DNA of 64,000 nt from Sphingosinithalassobacter sp. CS137. Lineage in GTDB: Bacteria; Pseudomonadota; Alphaproteobacteria; Sphingomonadales; Sphingomonadaceae. Location of the stretch: positions 1,952,501 to 2,016,500 of the forward strand of contig NZ_CP060494.1 in the NCBI RefSeq assembly GCF_014334115.1, in the 5' to 3' direction. Positions 10,134 through 18,623 of this stretch are shown here, in pieces. The notes under the pieces were generated by a model that saw nothing but the letters and a program-made list of their open reading frames with translations, was not told the origin of the DNA and searched no databases. The position numbers and the translations under genes are program-made. Numbering within the stretch: position 1 is the first letter of the stretch; the number at the start of each line of letters is the position of its first letter.

Positions 10134-11256
10134 ACTCGCCCGCCTGCCGCATGGATTCCTCTCGAGCCCCGAGGAGCTGATCGACGAGGCCCGCAACGGC
10201 CGGATGTTCATCCTGGTCGACGACGAGGATCGCGAGAACGAAGGCGATCTCGTCATTCCTGCACAGATGGCGACTCCCGACGCGATCAACTTCATGGCGA
10301 AATACGGCCGCGGCCTGATCTGTCTCGCGATGACCAAGGCGCGCGTCGACACGCTGGGGCTCGATCTGATGAGCCGGTCGAACGGCACCCGGCACGAGAC
10401 GGCGTTCACTGTCTCGATCGAGGCGCGCGAGGGCGTGACCACCGGCATCTCCGCCGCCGATCGGGCGCGGACCATCTCGGTCGCGATCGACCACGCCAAG
10501 GGCGCCGACGATATCGTGACGCCCGGCCATGTCTTTCCGCTGGTGGCGCGCGAAGGCGGGGTGCTGGTGCGCGCCGGGCACACCGAAGCGGCGGTCGATC
10601 TGGCGCGGCTCGCCGGGCTCAATCCGGCGGGCGTGATCTGCGAGATCATGAAGGACGACGGGACGATGGCGCGGATGGACGATCTCGTCCCCTTCGCCCA
10701 GTACCACAACCTCAAGATCGGCACGATCCGCGACCTGATCGCCTATCGCCGCCGCCACGACCATCTCGTCGAGAAGCGCGCCGAAGCGCGGTTCGCCAGC
10801 GAATGGGGCGGCGACTGGACTGCCATGACCTTCTGGAACAAGGCGACCGGAAGCGAGCAGATCGCGCTGGTGAAGGGCCGCATCGACCCCGAAAAGCCGA
10901 CGCTGGTGCGCATGCACGCGCTCTCTCCCTTCGCCGACCTGTTCGGCGAGGGCGGCGATCGCGGCGGGATGCTGCGCCGCTCGATGCAGATCATCGCCGA
11001 GGAAGGGGCGGGCGTGGTCGTCGTGATCAACAAGCCGCGCGCCGACGCCTTCACCATGGCGCTGCAGGCGCGGGCGGGCACCTTGGCCGCGAAGGAAATG
11101 GACGAGCTGCGCGACTATGGCGTCGGTGCGATGATCCTGGCCGAACTCGGGGTGCACGATATGGTGCTGCTCACCAACAGCCATCACACGCTGGTCGGGC
11201 TCGACGGCTATGGCCTGTCGATCGTCGGCGAGCGGCCGGTCGATTGCGGGAACTGA
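10120..11256 (+). CDS. ribB: 3,4-dihydroxy-2-butanone-4-phosphate synthase with degenerate GTP cyclohydrolase II domain (RibBX type)
   Basis: The N-terminal ~205 residues are a complete RibB domain: [17 protein letters not shown] near residue 31 provides the acidic Mg-binding residues, and [24 protein letters not shown] is the active-site segment near residue 135. The C-terminal ~165 residues are related to GTP cyclohydrolase II, but the zinc motif (C-x2-G-x10-C-x-C in active enzymes) is absent: the aligned stretch reads [19 protein letters not shown] with no cysteine. The second domain therefore cannot be a normal zinc cyclohydrolase. This fits the RibBX variant known from proteobacteria, and a separate ribA should exist elsewhere. 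The start is GTG, overlapping ribE by 14 bases. Confidence 0.92.
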   Translation: MANAELARLPHGFLSSPEELIDEARNGRMFILVDDEDRENEGDLVIPAQMATPDAINFMAKYGRGLICLAMTKARVDTLGLDLMSRSNGTRHETAFTVSIEAREGVTTGISAADRARTISVAIDHAKGADDIVTPGHVFPLVAREGGVLVRAGHTEAAVDLARLAGLNPAGVICEIMKDDGTMARMDDLVPFAQYHNLKIGTIRDLIAYRRRHDHLVEKRAEARFASEWGGDWTAMTFWNKATGSEQIALVKGRIDPEKPTLVRMHALSPFADLFGEGGDRGGMLRRSMQIIAEEGAGVVVVINKPRADAFTMALQARAGTLAAKEMDELRDYGVGAMILAELGVHDMVLLTNSHHTLVGLDGYGLSIVGERPVDCGN

Positions 11257-11260
11257 TCCG

Positions 11261-11680
11261 ATGGCCAATTTCCTGATCGTCGAGGCACGCTTCTACGATC
11301 ATCTGAACGATCTGCTGCTCGAAGGCGCGCGCGCCGCGATCGAGGCGGCGGGGCATACGCACGAGACGGTGACCGTCCCCGGCGCGCTCGAGATTCCCGG
11401 CGCGGTGGCGATGGCGGCGGAGACCGGCCGCTACGACGGCTTCGTCGCGCTGGGCGTGGTGATTCGCGGCGAAACCTATCATTTCGAGATCGTCTCGAAC
11501 GAAAGCGCACGCGGGTTGATGGCGCTGACGATGGACGGGATCCCGATCGGCAACGGCATCCTGACGGTCGAGAACGAGGCCCAGGCGCTCACCCGCGCCC
11601 GGCCGGACGAAAAGGACAAGGGCGGCGAGGCGGCGAAGGCGGCGCTCGCGATGTTCGCGTTCAAGAATCGCTTCGCATGA
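11261..11680 (+). CDS. ribH: 6,7-dimethyl-8-ribityllumazine synthase
   Basis: Condenses the RibB product (dihydroxybutanone phosphate) with the pyrimidine from RibD to give the substrate of riboflavin synthase. The 139 residues are compact for the family (about 140-160). Motifs are [15 protein letters not shown] near residue 39, [19 protein letters not shown] near residue 65 with the catalytic His, and [13 protein letters not shown] 11261 lies four bases after the previous stop; an upstream in-frame extension inside ribB is unlikely. It completes ribD-ribE-ribBX-ribH. No FMN riboswitch is visible upstream of the run. Confidence 0.96.
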   Translation: MANFLIVEARFYDHLNDLLLEGARAAIEAAGHTHETVTVPGALEIPGAVAMAAETGRYDGFVALGVVIRGETYHFEIVSNESARGLMALTMDGIPIGNGILTVENEAQALTRARPDEKDKGGEAAKAALAMFAFKNRFA

Positions 11681-12249
11681 CCGCGCCGACGTTGGTCACG
11701 CCGCGGCTGATCCTGCGGCCGTTGACCGGCGCGGACTTCGACGACTGGGTGGCCTTCCACGGGGATGCCGAGACGATGCGCTTTCTGGGTGGGCCGCAGC
11801 CACGCAGCGTGGCGTGGCGAAGCCTGTGCGCGATGGCGGGCGCCTGGACGATCCGCGGCTTCGGCATGTTCGCGGTCGAGGAGCGGGCGAGCGGCCGCTG
11901 GGTCGGGCGCGTCGGGCCGTGGCAGCCCGAAGGATGGCCGGGGACTGAAGTCGGCTGGGGCGTCGCGCCGGCGTTCTCGGGCAGAGGCTATGCCTTCGAG
12001 GCAGCGGTGGCGGCGATCGACTTTGCCTTCGACGTGCTGGGTTGGGACGATGTGATCCACACCATCCATCCGGATAATGCGCGCTCGATCCGCCTTGCCG
12101 AGCGGCTTGGATCGACGCGGCGGCAGCTGGTCGCCCTGCCGCCGCCGCTCGATCACATGACTGTCATCGCCTGGGGCCAGCGCGCCGCCGATTGGCACGC
12201 GCGCCGGCCCGGCATCGTTCAGGCGCCGGCGGTTTCCAGCGCCGGATAG
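11677..12249 (+). CDS. GNAT family N-acetyltransferase (RimJ/RimL-like)
   Basis: Acetyl-CoA-dependent N-acetyltransferase of the RimJ/RimL subgroup, 190 residues. The N-terminus has the typical [19 protein letters not shown]. The acetyl-CoA region is [28 protein letters not shown] (two short segments near residues 90-115), and the end has [15 protein letters not shown]. Substrate is unknown. The ATG overlaps the ribH stop (ATGA), so it is probably cotranscribed with the riboflavin genes, though a shared role is not implied. Its 3' end overlaps the convergent old yellow enzyme gene by 31 bases. Confidence 0.88.
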   Translation: MTAPTLVTPRLILRPLTGADFDDWVAFHGDAETMRFLGGPQPRSVAWRSLCAMAGAWTIRGFGMFAVEERASGRWVGRVGPWQPEGWPGTEVGWGVAPAFSGRGYAFEAAVAAIDFAFDVLGWDDVIHTIHPDNARSIRLAERLGSTRRQLVALPPPLDHMTVIAWGQRAADWHARRPGIVQAPAVSSAG

Positions 12250-13292
12250 TCGGTATATCCCTCCGGGCCGGACGTGTAGAAGGTCCTCGGATCGGGCGTG
12301 TTGAGCTCGGCACCGGTGCGCAGCCGCTCGGGCAGGTCCGGATTGGCGATAAACTTGCGGCCGAACGCGATGGCGTCGGCAAGGCCCGAATCGAGATCGG
12401 CCTGCGCGGTTTCGAGCGTGTAGTCCTGGTTGAGCACCAGTGGACCGGCGAAGACCTTGCGGATCTTCGGCGAAAGCTTGGGGACGCTGGTGCTGCCGAA
12501 CGTGCCGTCGGGAGCCTGCTCGCGCAGCTCGAGAAAGGCGATGCCCAGTTCCGCCAGCGCGGCGGCGGCGGGCACGAACACCGACTCGGGATCGCTGTCG
12601 TCGCAGCCTTGCGTCTCGCCGTTGGGCGAGAGGCGCACGGCGACGCGCCCGGCACCAGCCTCGGCGATCAGCCGCTCGGTCGCTTCGCGGAGCAGGCGGA
12701 TGCGATTTTCGGGCGAGCCGCCATAGTCGTCGTCCCGGAAATTGTTGCCGTCGCGCAGAAACTGGTCGATCAGATAACCGTTCGCGGCGTGGAGCTGGAC
12801 CCCGTCGAACCCGGCTTCGATCGCATTGCGAGTCGCCGCGCCATAATCGTCGAGCACGCGGGCGATATCGTCCCGCGTCGCGGCGCGCGGCTCGGCATAG
12901 GGATTGGGTTCCTTGTGATAGGGCGCGGTGCGGGCCGAGCTCGACAGCGGCTGCATTCCGATCACGTCGGGCCGCGAAAGACGGCCCATGTGCCAGAGTT
13001 GGGTGACGATCCGCCCGCCGGCGCGGTGCACCGCCTCGGTCACCGGCTTCCACGCCTCGACCTGCTCGCGCGTCCACAGCCCCGGCGCGTTCGGCCAGCC
13101 GAGCCCTTCGCGGCTGATCCCGGTGGCTTCGGAGATGAGCAGGCCGGCGCCGGCGCGCTGACTGTAATAGTCGGCCATGATCGGCGTCGGCACATGATCG
13201 TCGGTGGCGCGGCCGCGCGTGAGCGGCGCCATGAGAATGCGATTGGGAGCGGAAATCGCGCCGAACGCGATCGGATCGAACAGACTGGGCAA
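12219..13292 (-). CDS. Old yellow enzyme family FMN oxidoreductase (NemA-like)
   Basis: NAD(P)H-dependent ene-reductase of the FMN TIM-barrel family, acting on activated C=C bonds or nitro/nitrate ester compounds. It has about 357 residues. Visible motifs are FGAISAPNRILMAPLTR near the start, IVTQLWHMGR, GFDGVQLHAANGYLIDQF with the substrate-binding His/Asn, DDYGGSPENRIRL, and the C-terminal phosphate-binding IAFGRKFIANPDLP. I place the start at a TTG because AGGAGGA (13299-13305) sits exactly six bases upstream and the product then begins at the conserved PSLFDPI; the frame has no suitable ATG there. It is divergent from the EamA transporter gene. Confidence 0.93.
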   Translation of the reverse strand: MPSLFDPIAFGAISAPNRILMAPLTRGRATDDHVPTPIMADYYSQRAGAGLLISEATGISREGLGWPNAPGLWTREQVEAWKPVTEAVHRAGGRIVTQLWHMGRLSRPDVIGMQPLSSSARTAPYHKEPNPYAEPRAATRDDIARVLDDYGAATRNAIEAGFDGVQLHAANGYLIDQFLRDGNNFRDDDYGGSPENRIRLLREATERLIAEAGAGRVAVRLSPNGETQGCDDSDPESVFVPAAAALAELGIAFLELREQAPDGTFGSTSVPKLSPKIRKVFAGPLVLNQDYTLETAQADLDSGLADAIAFGRKFIANPDLPERLRTGAELNTPDPRTFYTSGPEGYTDYPALETAGA

Positions 13293-13347
13293 GAAACTTC
13301 CTCCTGAACCATGGGACGCAGCTGCATTTGGGGCGCTACACCACGCC

Positions 13348-14295
13348 ATGCACGAGTCGCCGCCCGCAAGAAAATCTTCCCCCATGCAAAGCGGCGGCGC
13401 GCCGGCGGCTGCGCTGGTGGCGATCCTGCTCGCCAATGTGGCGCTTGCATTCGGGCCACTGTTCGTGCGGCTGGCCGATGTCGGGCCGGTCGCCGCGGGC
13501 TTCTGGCGGTTGACGCTGGCGGGGCCGGTGCTGCTCGGCGCCGCCTGGGCGATGGGAAGCGCGCCGATCCGCTCGTCGCGCGGATTATGGGGCGTGCTTG
13601 CGATCGCAGGCGTCGCCTTCGCCGCCGATCTGGCGAGCTGGCACATCGGAATTCACCGCACGACGCTGGCGAATGCGACGCTGTTCGGCAATTCGGCGAC
13701 CTTGATCTATCCCATCTACGGCTTTCTCGCCGCGCGCATGTGGCCAACGCGGCCGCAAGCGGCGGCGCTGTTGCTGGCCGCGATTGGCGCCGGGCTGCTG
13801 CTCGGCCGCTCGGCGGAGCTGTCGCCGCGCAACGTGGCGGGGGATCTGCTCTGCCTGCTCGCGGGCGTGCTCTACGCCATCTATTTCATCTTCATGGCGC
13901 GGGCGCGCACGCGGCTGGCGCCGGTGCCTGCGCTGGCGCTTTCTTCCTTCGCGTCGATGGGCCCGCTGCTGTTGCTGTCGCTGGCACTCGGCGAACAGAT
14001 CTGGCCGCAGAATTGGGGCCCGGTGATCGGCCTGGCGCTGTGCAGCCAGCTGATCGGACAGGGCCTGATGATCTATGCGCTTGGCCATGTGTCGCCGCTG
14101 GTGGTCGGGCTGACGCTGCTGCTCCAGCCGATCGTCTCCGGCGCGATCGGCTGGAGCCTCTATGGCGAGCAACCCGCGGCGACCGACTGGATCGGTGCGG
14201 CGCTGGTGGCGGCGGCGCTGGTGCTGGTGCGGCAGCGGCCGCAGCGCGGCGTTCCGCTTGCACCGACCGGCGCAGGGCTTAAGTCGGAGGGCTGA
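13348..14295 (+). CDS. EamA/DMT superfamily transporter
   Basis: An inner-membrane protein of about 315 residues with ten predicted transmembrane helices arranged as two EamA repeats, as in drug/metabolite exporters (RhaT/YdcZ/RarD relatives). The first repeat starts at VAILLANVALAFGPLFVRLADVGPVAAGFWRL-type sequence (positions 20-50), and the second has GDLLCLLAGVLYAIYFIF and GHVSPLVVGLTLLLQPI. I prefer ATG 13348; ATG 13384 is a possible alternative start that keeps all helices. Substrate is unknown. It is followed closely by the COQ9 gene. Confidence 0.88.
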   Translation: MHESPPARKSSPMQSGGAPAAALVAILLANVALAFGPLFVRLADVGPVAAGFWRLTLAGPVLLGAAWAMGSAPIRSSRGLWGVLAIAGVAFAADLASWHIGIHRTTLANATLFGNSATLIYPIYGFLAARMWPTRPQAAALLLAAIGAGLLLGRSAELSPRNVAGDLLCLLAGVLYAIYFIFMARARTRLAPVPALALSSFASMGPLLLLSLALGEQIWPQNWGPVIGLALCSQLIGQGLMIYALGHVSPLVVGLTLLLQPIVSGAIGWSLYGEQPAATDWIGAALVAAALVLVRQRPQRGVPLAPTGAGLKSEG

Positions 14296-14308
14296 AGGAG
14301 ATCCGGTC

Positions 14309-14974
14309 ATGGCCCATCCCGAGCTGAACGATGCAACGCTCGACGAAGTCCGCGAGGCGCTGGCGCCCGAGGTCGCGCTGAACGCCGCTTTCGACGGCTG
14401 GAGCGCGCAGGCGGTGGCGCAGGCCGCGGACACGCTGGGCCTCGATCGCGACGTCGCGGCGCTCGCCTATCCCGGCGGGGCCGTCGAGATGATCGACGCC
14501 TGGTTCGCGCATATCGATTCGGCGATGGCCGCGCGCTTCACCGACGCGCAGCTGTCGGCGATGAAGATCCGCGAGCGGATCACGGCGCTGGTCGAGGCGC
14601 GGCTCGATCTTCTGGCGGGCAATCGCGAGGCGCTGCGGCGAGCGCTTGCTATCCTGGCGATGCCGCAGAATGCGGCGCGCGCGGCGCGGCTCGGCTGGCG
14701 TTCGGCGGACCGGATGTGGCGGCTCGCGGGCGACACCGCGACCGATTACAACCATTATACCAAACGCGCGATTCTGGGCGGCGTCTATGCCGCGACGATC
14801 GCCGTGTTCGTCAACGACGAAAGCGAGGACTGGGTGGAGACGCGCGGCTTCCTCGGCCGGCGGATCGACGGCGTGATGCGGTTCGAAAAAGCCAAGGCGC
14901 GGCTGCTCGGCCGCGGCCAGCACCGGCCGAGCCTCTCGCGCTTCATTGGGCGGCTCCGCTATCCGGCGGTGTGA
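14309..14974 (+). CDS. COQ9 family ubiquinone biosynthesis protein
   Basis: COQ9 proteins bind lipids with a TetR-like fold and support the hydroxylase steps of ubiquinone synthesis; bacterial members are typical of alphaproteobacteria. The 221 residues contain the family C-terminal core: the region around MKIRERITALVEARL near residue 90, DRMWRLAGDTATDYNHYTKR near residue 140, and a membrane-contacting hydrophobic helix LGGVYAATIAVFVND followed by SEDW and FLGRRID. A GAAGGAG ribosome site precedes the ATG. No other ubi gene is adjacent. Confidence 0.9.
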   Translation: MAHPELNDATLDEVREALAPEVALNAAFDGWSAQAVAQAADTLGLDRDVAALAYPGGAVEMIDAWFAHIDSAMAARFTDAQLSAMKIRERITALVEARLDLLAGNREALRRALAILAMPQNAARAARLGWRSADRMWRLAGDTATDYNHYTKRAILGGVYAATIAVFVNDESEDWVETRGFLGRRIDGVMRFEKAKARLLGRGQHRPSLSRFIGRLRYPAV

Positions 14975-15007
14975 CCGCTGCGACGCGCGCGAGACCGCGA
15001 CTCCGCA

Positions 15008-15019
15008 CAAAGCGCTTTG
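15008..15019. repeat. 12-bp perfect palindrome upstream of feoA
   Basis: CAAAGCGCTTTG is fully self-complementary and lies between the COQ9 stop and the feo genes. It might be a regulator site or part of a weak terminator; no further support is visible. Confidence 0.3.
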
Positions 15020-15031
15020 CAGCGCAGCGCG

Positions 15032-15046
15032 TTATTGATAATCAGT
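15032..15046 (+). promoter_or_regulatory. Fur-like AT-rich site before feoA
   Basis: TTATTGATAATCAGT stands out in GC-rich surroundings directly before the feoA ATG. It contains TGAT-A-ATCA, the half-site symmetry of Fur boxes, and GATAAT, which could be a -10 box. Ferrous iron uptake genes are commonly iron-repressed, so a Fur-type operator is plausible; the match is partial. Confidence 0.4.
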
Positions 15047-15053
15047 CGCAGCA

Positions 15054-15326
15054 ATGGCCACTGCTCCCGCTCTCGACACCGTCCGCAGCCTGATCGACTT
15101 GCCGCGCCACTGCCCTGCCGCAGTGAATCGCGTCGATTGGCACGCGCTTTCCGAACCCGAAGCCCGGCGGCTCCGCGAGTTCGGGCTCGACGAAGGAATC
15201 GAAATCGCCTTGCTCCACCGTTCGGGCGTGTGGGGCGGCCCGGTCGGGGTGCGGATCGGGCGCATGACAGTGGCATTGCGGCGGCACGTGGCCGCCGCGA
15301 TCCATGTTTCCGCGGACGGCGGCTGA
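15054..15326 (+). CDS. feoA: Ferrous iron transport protein A
   Basis: Small SH3-like cytoplasmic partner of FeoB in Fe(II) uptake. The 90 residues have the FeoA pattern: LREFGLDEGIEIALLHRSG near residue 40, then GGPVGVRIGRMTVALRRHVAAAIHV, matching the family's G-P-x-x-V-R-V-x-x-x-x-x-A-L-R-x-x-x-A-x-x-I-x-V. The N-terminal ~20 residues are an extra, variable extension. The stop is four bases before the feoB ATG. Confidence 0.93.
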   Translation: MATAPALDTVRSLIDLPRHCPAAVNRVDWHALSEPEARRLREFGLDEGIEIALLHRSGVWGGPVGVRIGRMTVALRRHVAAAIHVSADGG

Positions 15327-15330
15327 GCCC

Positions 15331-17184
15331 ATGAATCCTGCACCGCTGGTGGCCCTCGTCGGCAATCCCAATGCCGGCAAAAGCGCCCTGTTCAACGCAC
15401 TGACCGGCGCCCGCCAGAAGGTGGGCAATTATCCCGGCGTAACGGTGGAGCGCCACGCAGGCCGCATGGCGCTTGCCGACGGTCGCCCGGTCGAGCTGGT
15501 CGACTTGCCCGGCACCTACAGCCTCGAGCCGTCGAGTCCCGACGAGCGCGTGACGCGCGACGTGGTGTTCGGGCGACAGGCGGGCGAGCGGCGGCCGGAT
15601 GCGATCGTGGTGGTGGTGGACGCCGCCAACCTCGACAACCACCTGCGCTTCACGCTTCAGCTCATCGAACTGGGTCTGCCGGTGATCGTCGCGCTGAACA
15701 TGGTGGATCTCGCCGAGCGCGACGGGTTGACGCTCGACGCGGCGGTGCTCGAACGCGAGCTGGGGGTGCCGGTGGTGCCGACCGTGGCGGTGCGCCGCCG
15801 CGGGCTCGAGCCGTTGCGCGAGCGGCTGGGCGAGCTGCTGCGCGCGCCGAACGCCAGGGCGCCTGCGCCCGATGCGGCTCCGCGCGATATTTCGTTGTTG
15901 CAGCGCCGCGCGCGGCAGATCGCCAAGGCCGCGACGGTTTCCGAAACCGCCGGCCGGCGCTGGTCCGCGCGCATCGATTCGGTCGTGCTGAATCCGGTGG
16001 CGGGGCCGCTGATCCTGCTCGCGCTGATGTTCGTGATGTTTCAGGCGGTGTTCGCCTGGTCCGAAGCGCCGATCGGCTGGATCGAATCGCTGGTCGGCTG
16101 GGTCGGCGAAACCGTGGCGGCGGCCCTGCCCGAGGGGCTGATCCGATCCGCGTTGGTCGACGGCGTGATCGAAGGCGTCGGCGCGGTCGTCGTCTTCCTG
16201 CCGCAGATCCTGATCCTGTTCCTCTTCATCCTGGTGCTGGAGGCGTCGGGCTATATGGTCCGCGCGGCGTTTCTGATGGACCGGCTGATGGCGGGCGTCG
16301 GCCTGTCGGGCCGGGCGTTCATTCCGCTGCTGTCGTCCTTCGCCTGCGCGGTGCCGGGCATCATGGCGACCCGCACGATCAGCGACGAACGCGAGCGGCT
16401 GGCGACGATCCTCATCGCGCCGCTGATGACCTGCTCGGCACGGCTGCCGGTCTATACGATCATCATCGCCGCCTTCATTCCCGACACGGCGGTGGCTCCG
16501 GGCGTGGGGCTGCAGGGGCTGGTGCTGTTCGCGCTCTATCTCTTCGGCATCGTCGGCGCGATGATCGCGGCGCTGCTGCTGCGGCGAACGGTGACCAAGG
16601 GCGCATCCTCGGGCTTCATGATGGAAATGCCGAAATACCAGTGGCCGCGCCCGCGCGATCTGGTGCTGGGCCTGTGGCAGCGTGCCGAGATCTTTCTGAA
16701 GCGCGCCGGCGGGATCATCCTGATCACCACGATCGTGCTGTGGGCGCTGCTCAGCTTCCCGCAGGCGCCCGAGGGGCGAAGCCAGGTCGAGTATTCGATC
16801 GCGGGGAGGATCGGCGGGGCGATCGAGACGGTGGTGGCGCCGATCGGCTTCAATCGCGATATCGCGCTCGCACTGCTGCCGGCGATGGCGGCGCGCGAAG
16901 TGGCGGTCTCGGCGATCGCCACCGTCTATGCGATCGACGATCCCGAAGGCGCGGCGGGCCAGGCGGACATCCGCGAGAATCTGCAGACGCGCTGGAGCCT
17001 GCCGACGGCACTGGCATTCCTCATGTGGTTCGTGTTCGCCCCGCAGTGCATCTCGACGATCGCGATCACTCGGCGCGAGACGAACGGCTGGCGCTGGCCG
17101 CTGTTCATGATCGGCTATCTCTTTGCCCTAGCCTATGTCGCGGCGGGCGTTACATACTGGTCGGCCAGAGCGATCGGTTTGTAA
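15331..17184 (+). CDS. feoB: Ferrous iron transporter FeoB
   Basis: Fe(II) permease of the inner membrane with an N-terminal G protein, 617 residues (shorter than E. coli's ~770, a common compact form). The G domain has GNPNAGKSALFNALTG (G1, residues 10-25), DLPGTYSLEPSSPDE (G3) and ALNMVDLAER (G4). Polytopic membrane segments start near residue 225, with the Gate motifs SSFACAVPGIMATRTI near residue 340 and AMAAREVAVSAIATVY near residue 520. The compact C-terminus lacks a cysteine-rich FeoC-like tail, and no feoC is present. Confidence 0.97.
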   Translation: MNPAPLVALVGNPNAGKSALFNALTGARQKVGNYPGVTVERHAGRMALADGRPVELVDLPGTYSLEPSSPDERVTRDVVFGRQAGERRPDAIVVVVDAANLDNHLRFTLQLIELGLPVIVALNMVDLAERDGLTLDAAVLERELGVPVVPTVAVRRRGLEPLRERLGELLRAPNARAPAPDAAPRDISLLQRRARQIAKAATVSETAGRRWSARIDSVVLNPVAGPLILLALMFVMFQAVFAWSEAPIGWIESLVGWVGETVAAALPEGLIRSALVDGVIEGVGAVVVFLPQILILFLFILVLEASGYMVRAAFLMDRLMAGVGLSGRAFIPLLSSFACAVPGIMATRTISDERERLATILIAPLMTCSARLPVYTIIIAAFIPDTAVAPGVGLQGLVLFALYLFGIVGAMIAALLLRRTVTKGASSGFMMEMPKYQWPRPRDLVLGLWQRAEIFLKRAGGIILITTIVLWALLSFPQAPEGRSQVEYSIAGRIGGAIETVVAPIGFNRDIALALLPAMAAREVAVSAIATVYAIDDPEGAAGQADIRENLQTRWSLPTALAFLMWFVFAPQCISTIAITRRETNGWRWPLFMIGYLFALAYVAAGVTYWSARAIGL

Positions 17185-17199
17185 CGGGAGAAGAAGCGC

Positions 17200-17724
17200 A
17201 TGTCGGGTTCGGTGAACAAGGTGATCCTGGTCGGCAATCTGGGCCGCGATCCGGAGAGCCGGACGTTCCAGAACGGCGGCAAGGTGGTCAATCTGCGCAT
17301 CGCGACCAGCGAGAACTGGAAGGATCGCAACACCGGCGAGCGGCGCGAGAAGACCGAATGGCATTCGGTCGCGATCTTCAACGAGGGGCTCGCCAACGTC
17401 GCCGAACGCTATCTGCGCAAGGGCAGCAAGGTCTATATCGAGGGCCAGCTCCAGACCCGGAAGTGGCAGGACCAGTCGGGCAACGACCGCTATTCGACCG
17501 AAGTGGTGCTGCAGGGCTTCAACTCGGTGCTGACGATGCTCGATTCGCCGGGTGGCGGGCAGGGCGGCGGTGGCGGCGCGCGCGGCGGTGGCGACTGGGG
17601 CGGCGGCGGTGACGATTTCGCCGGCCAGTCCTCGAGCCGCGGCGGCGGCTTCGGCGGTGGCGGCGGGTCGCGCGGCGGCGGCAGCGACTTCCCCGACGAC
17701 CTGGACGACGACGTCCCCTTCTGA
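17200..17724 (+). CDS. ssb: Single-stranded DNA-binding protein
   Basis: Binds ssDNA during replication, repair and recombination and recruits partners through its acidic tip. The 174 residues consist of an OB fold (residues 1-110, starting [19 protein letters not shown] and including [21 protein letters not shown]), then a flexible linker at about 117-160 that is almost only Gly, Ser, Asp and Arg, and the conserved tip DDLDDDVPF. The Gly-rich linker is encoded by GGC-rich repeats. The ribosome site is GGGAGAAG. Usually ssb follows uvrA; here feoB precedes it. Confidence 0.97.
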   Translation: MSGSVNKVILVGNLGRDPESRTFQNGGKVVNLRIATSENWKDRNTGERREKTEWHSVAIFNEGLANVAERYLRKGSKVYIEGQLQTRKWQDQSGNDRYSTEVVLQGFNSVLTMLDSPGGGQGGGGGARGGGDWGGGGDDFAGQSSSRGGGFGGGGGSRGGGSDFPDDLDDDVPF

Positions 17725-17737
17725 GGCGCTCCCGAGA

Positions 17738-17755
17738 GGGAAGGGGAACCTTCCT
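17738..17755 (+). terminator. Small hairpin after ssb (possible terminator or attenuator)
   Basis: GGAAGG-GGAA-CCTTCC forms a 6-bp stem closed by a purine-rich tetraloop 14 bases after the ssb stop. It has no U-run, so strength is doubtful. Confidence 0.3.
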
Positions 17756-17796
17756 CCCGCTTCGTGCACTGGCGTTCCAACAGGAGGAGAACCCCC

Positions 17797-18603
17797 ATGG
17801 AACGCGTCGCCCGACTAGAGACTTTCGCGCGAATCGGCTATCTCGCCCGCGCAATCGTCTATTTCCTGATCGGCTATATCACGCTCGCCACCGGCCAAAG
17901 CGAAGGTACGGCAAGCATTCTCGAGGACATTCAGGATCTGCCCGCCGGCACCGTGCTGCTGGCGTTCACTGCGCTGGGGCTGTTCGGCTATGGCGTCTTC
18001 CGGCTCTATGGCGCGGCGATCGATATCCAGGGTGAAGGTGACGACGCCAAGGGGATCGGCAAGCGGATCGGACATGCCGCCAGCGGCATCGCGCATCTGA
18101 TCCTCGCCTTTCTGGCGGCCAAGATCGCCTTCTCCGACGGAGGCGGCGGCGGCTCGGGCAGCGGCAGCACCAGTTCGGAAGCCGCGCAGACCGTGCTTGC
18201 GCTGCCGGGCGGCACTGCGGTGCTCGTGCTCGTCGGCATCGGCTTCCTGCTGGGCGGCGTCAATCAGGGGGTGAAGGCGGCGACGGGCAAGTTCATGCGC
18301 CTGCTCGATGCCGATGCGCCGGGCTGGACCGAATGGATCGGCCGCATCGGCTATGCCGCGCGGGCCGCGGTGTTCGTGGCGCTCGGCTGGCAGATCCTGC
18401 AATCGGCGTTCGGCGGCGATACCGGCGATCTGAGCTTCGAGGCGGCTCTCCAGTCGATGCGCGAGATCGGCTGGCTCTACACCGCCGTCGCGGTGGGGCT
18501 GCTGGTCTTCGGAATCTTCAGCCTGGTGATGGCGCGCTATCGCCGAATCCGGAACGAGAATGTGATCGAACGCGTGAAGAACAAGGCTGTGCCGCTGCTC
18601 TAG
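17797..18603 (+). CDS. DUF1206 family membrane protein
   Basis: A 268-residue inner-membrane protein of unknown function. It shows three internal repeats of a two-helix unit, as in DUF1206: ARIGYLARAIVYFLIGYI near residue 9, a copy with GKRIGHAASGIAHLILAFLAAKIA near residue 87, and GRIGYAARAAVFVALGW near residue 183. A Gly/Ser-rich loop (about residues 113-125) separates repeats. The start is clear: an AGGAGGAG ribosome site precedes ATG 17797. It converges on the pirin gene with 20 bases between the two stops. Some DUF1206 genes are stress-induced, but nothing here shows regulation. Confidence 0.85.
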   Translation: MERVARLETFARIGYLARAIVYFLIGYITLATGQSEGTASILEDIQDLPAGTVLLAFTALGLFGYGVFRLYGAAIDIQGEGDDAKGIGKRIGHAASGIAHLILAFLAAKIAFSDGGGGGSGSGSTSSEAAQTVLALPGGTAVLVLVGIGFLLGGVNQGVKAATGKFMRLLDADAPGWTEWIGRIGYAARAAVFVALGWQILQSAFGGDTGDLSFEAALQSMREIGWLYTAVAVGLLVFGIFSLVMARYRRIRNENVIERVKNKAVPLL

Positions 18604-18623
18604 GAGCGGCATGCCGGGCGGCG

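Noticed and set aside
17530..17700. GGC-rich repetitive stretch considered as a CRISPR or satellite array.
   Set aside because: It encodes the Gly-rich linker of SSB in frame, with no spacer pattern.
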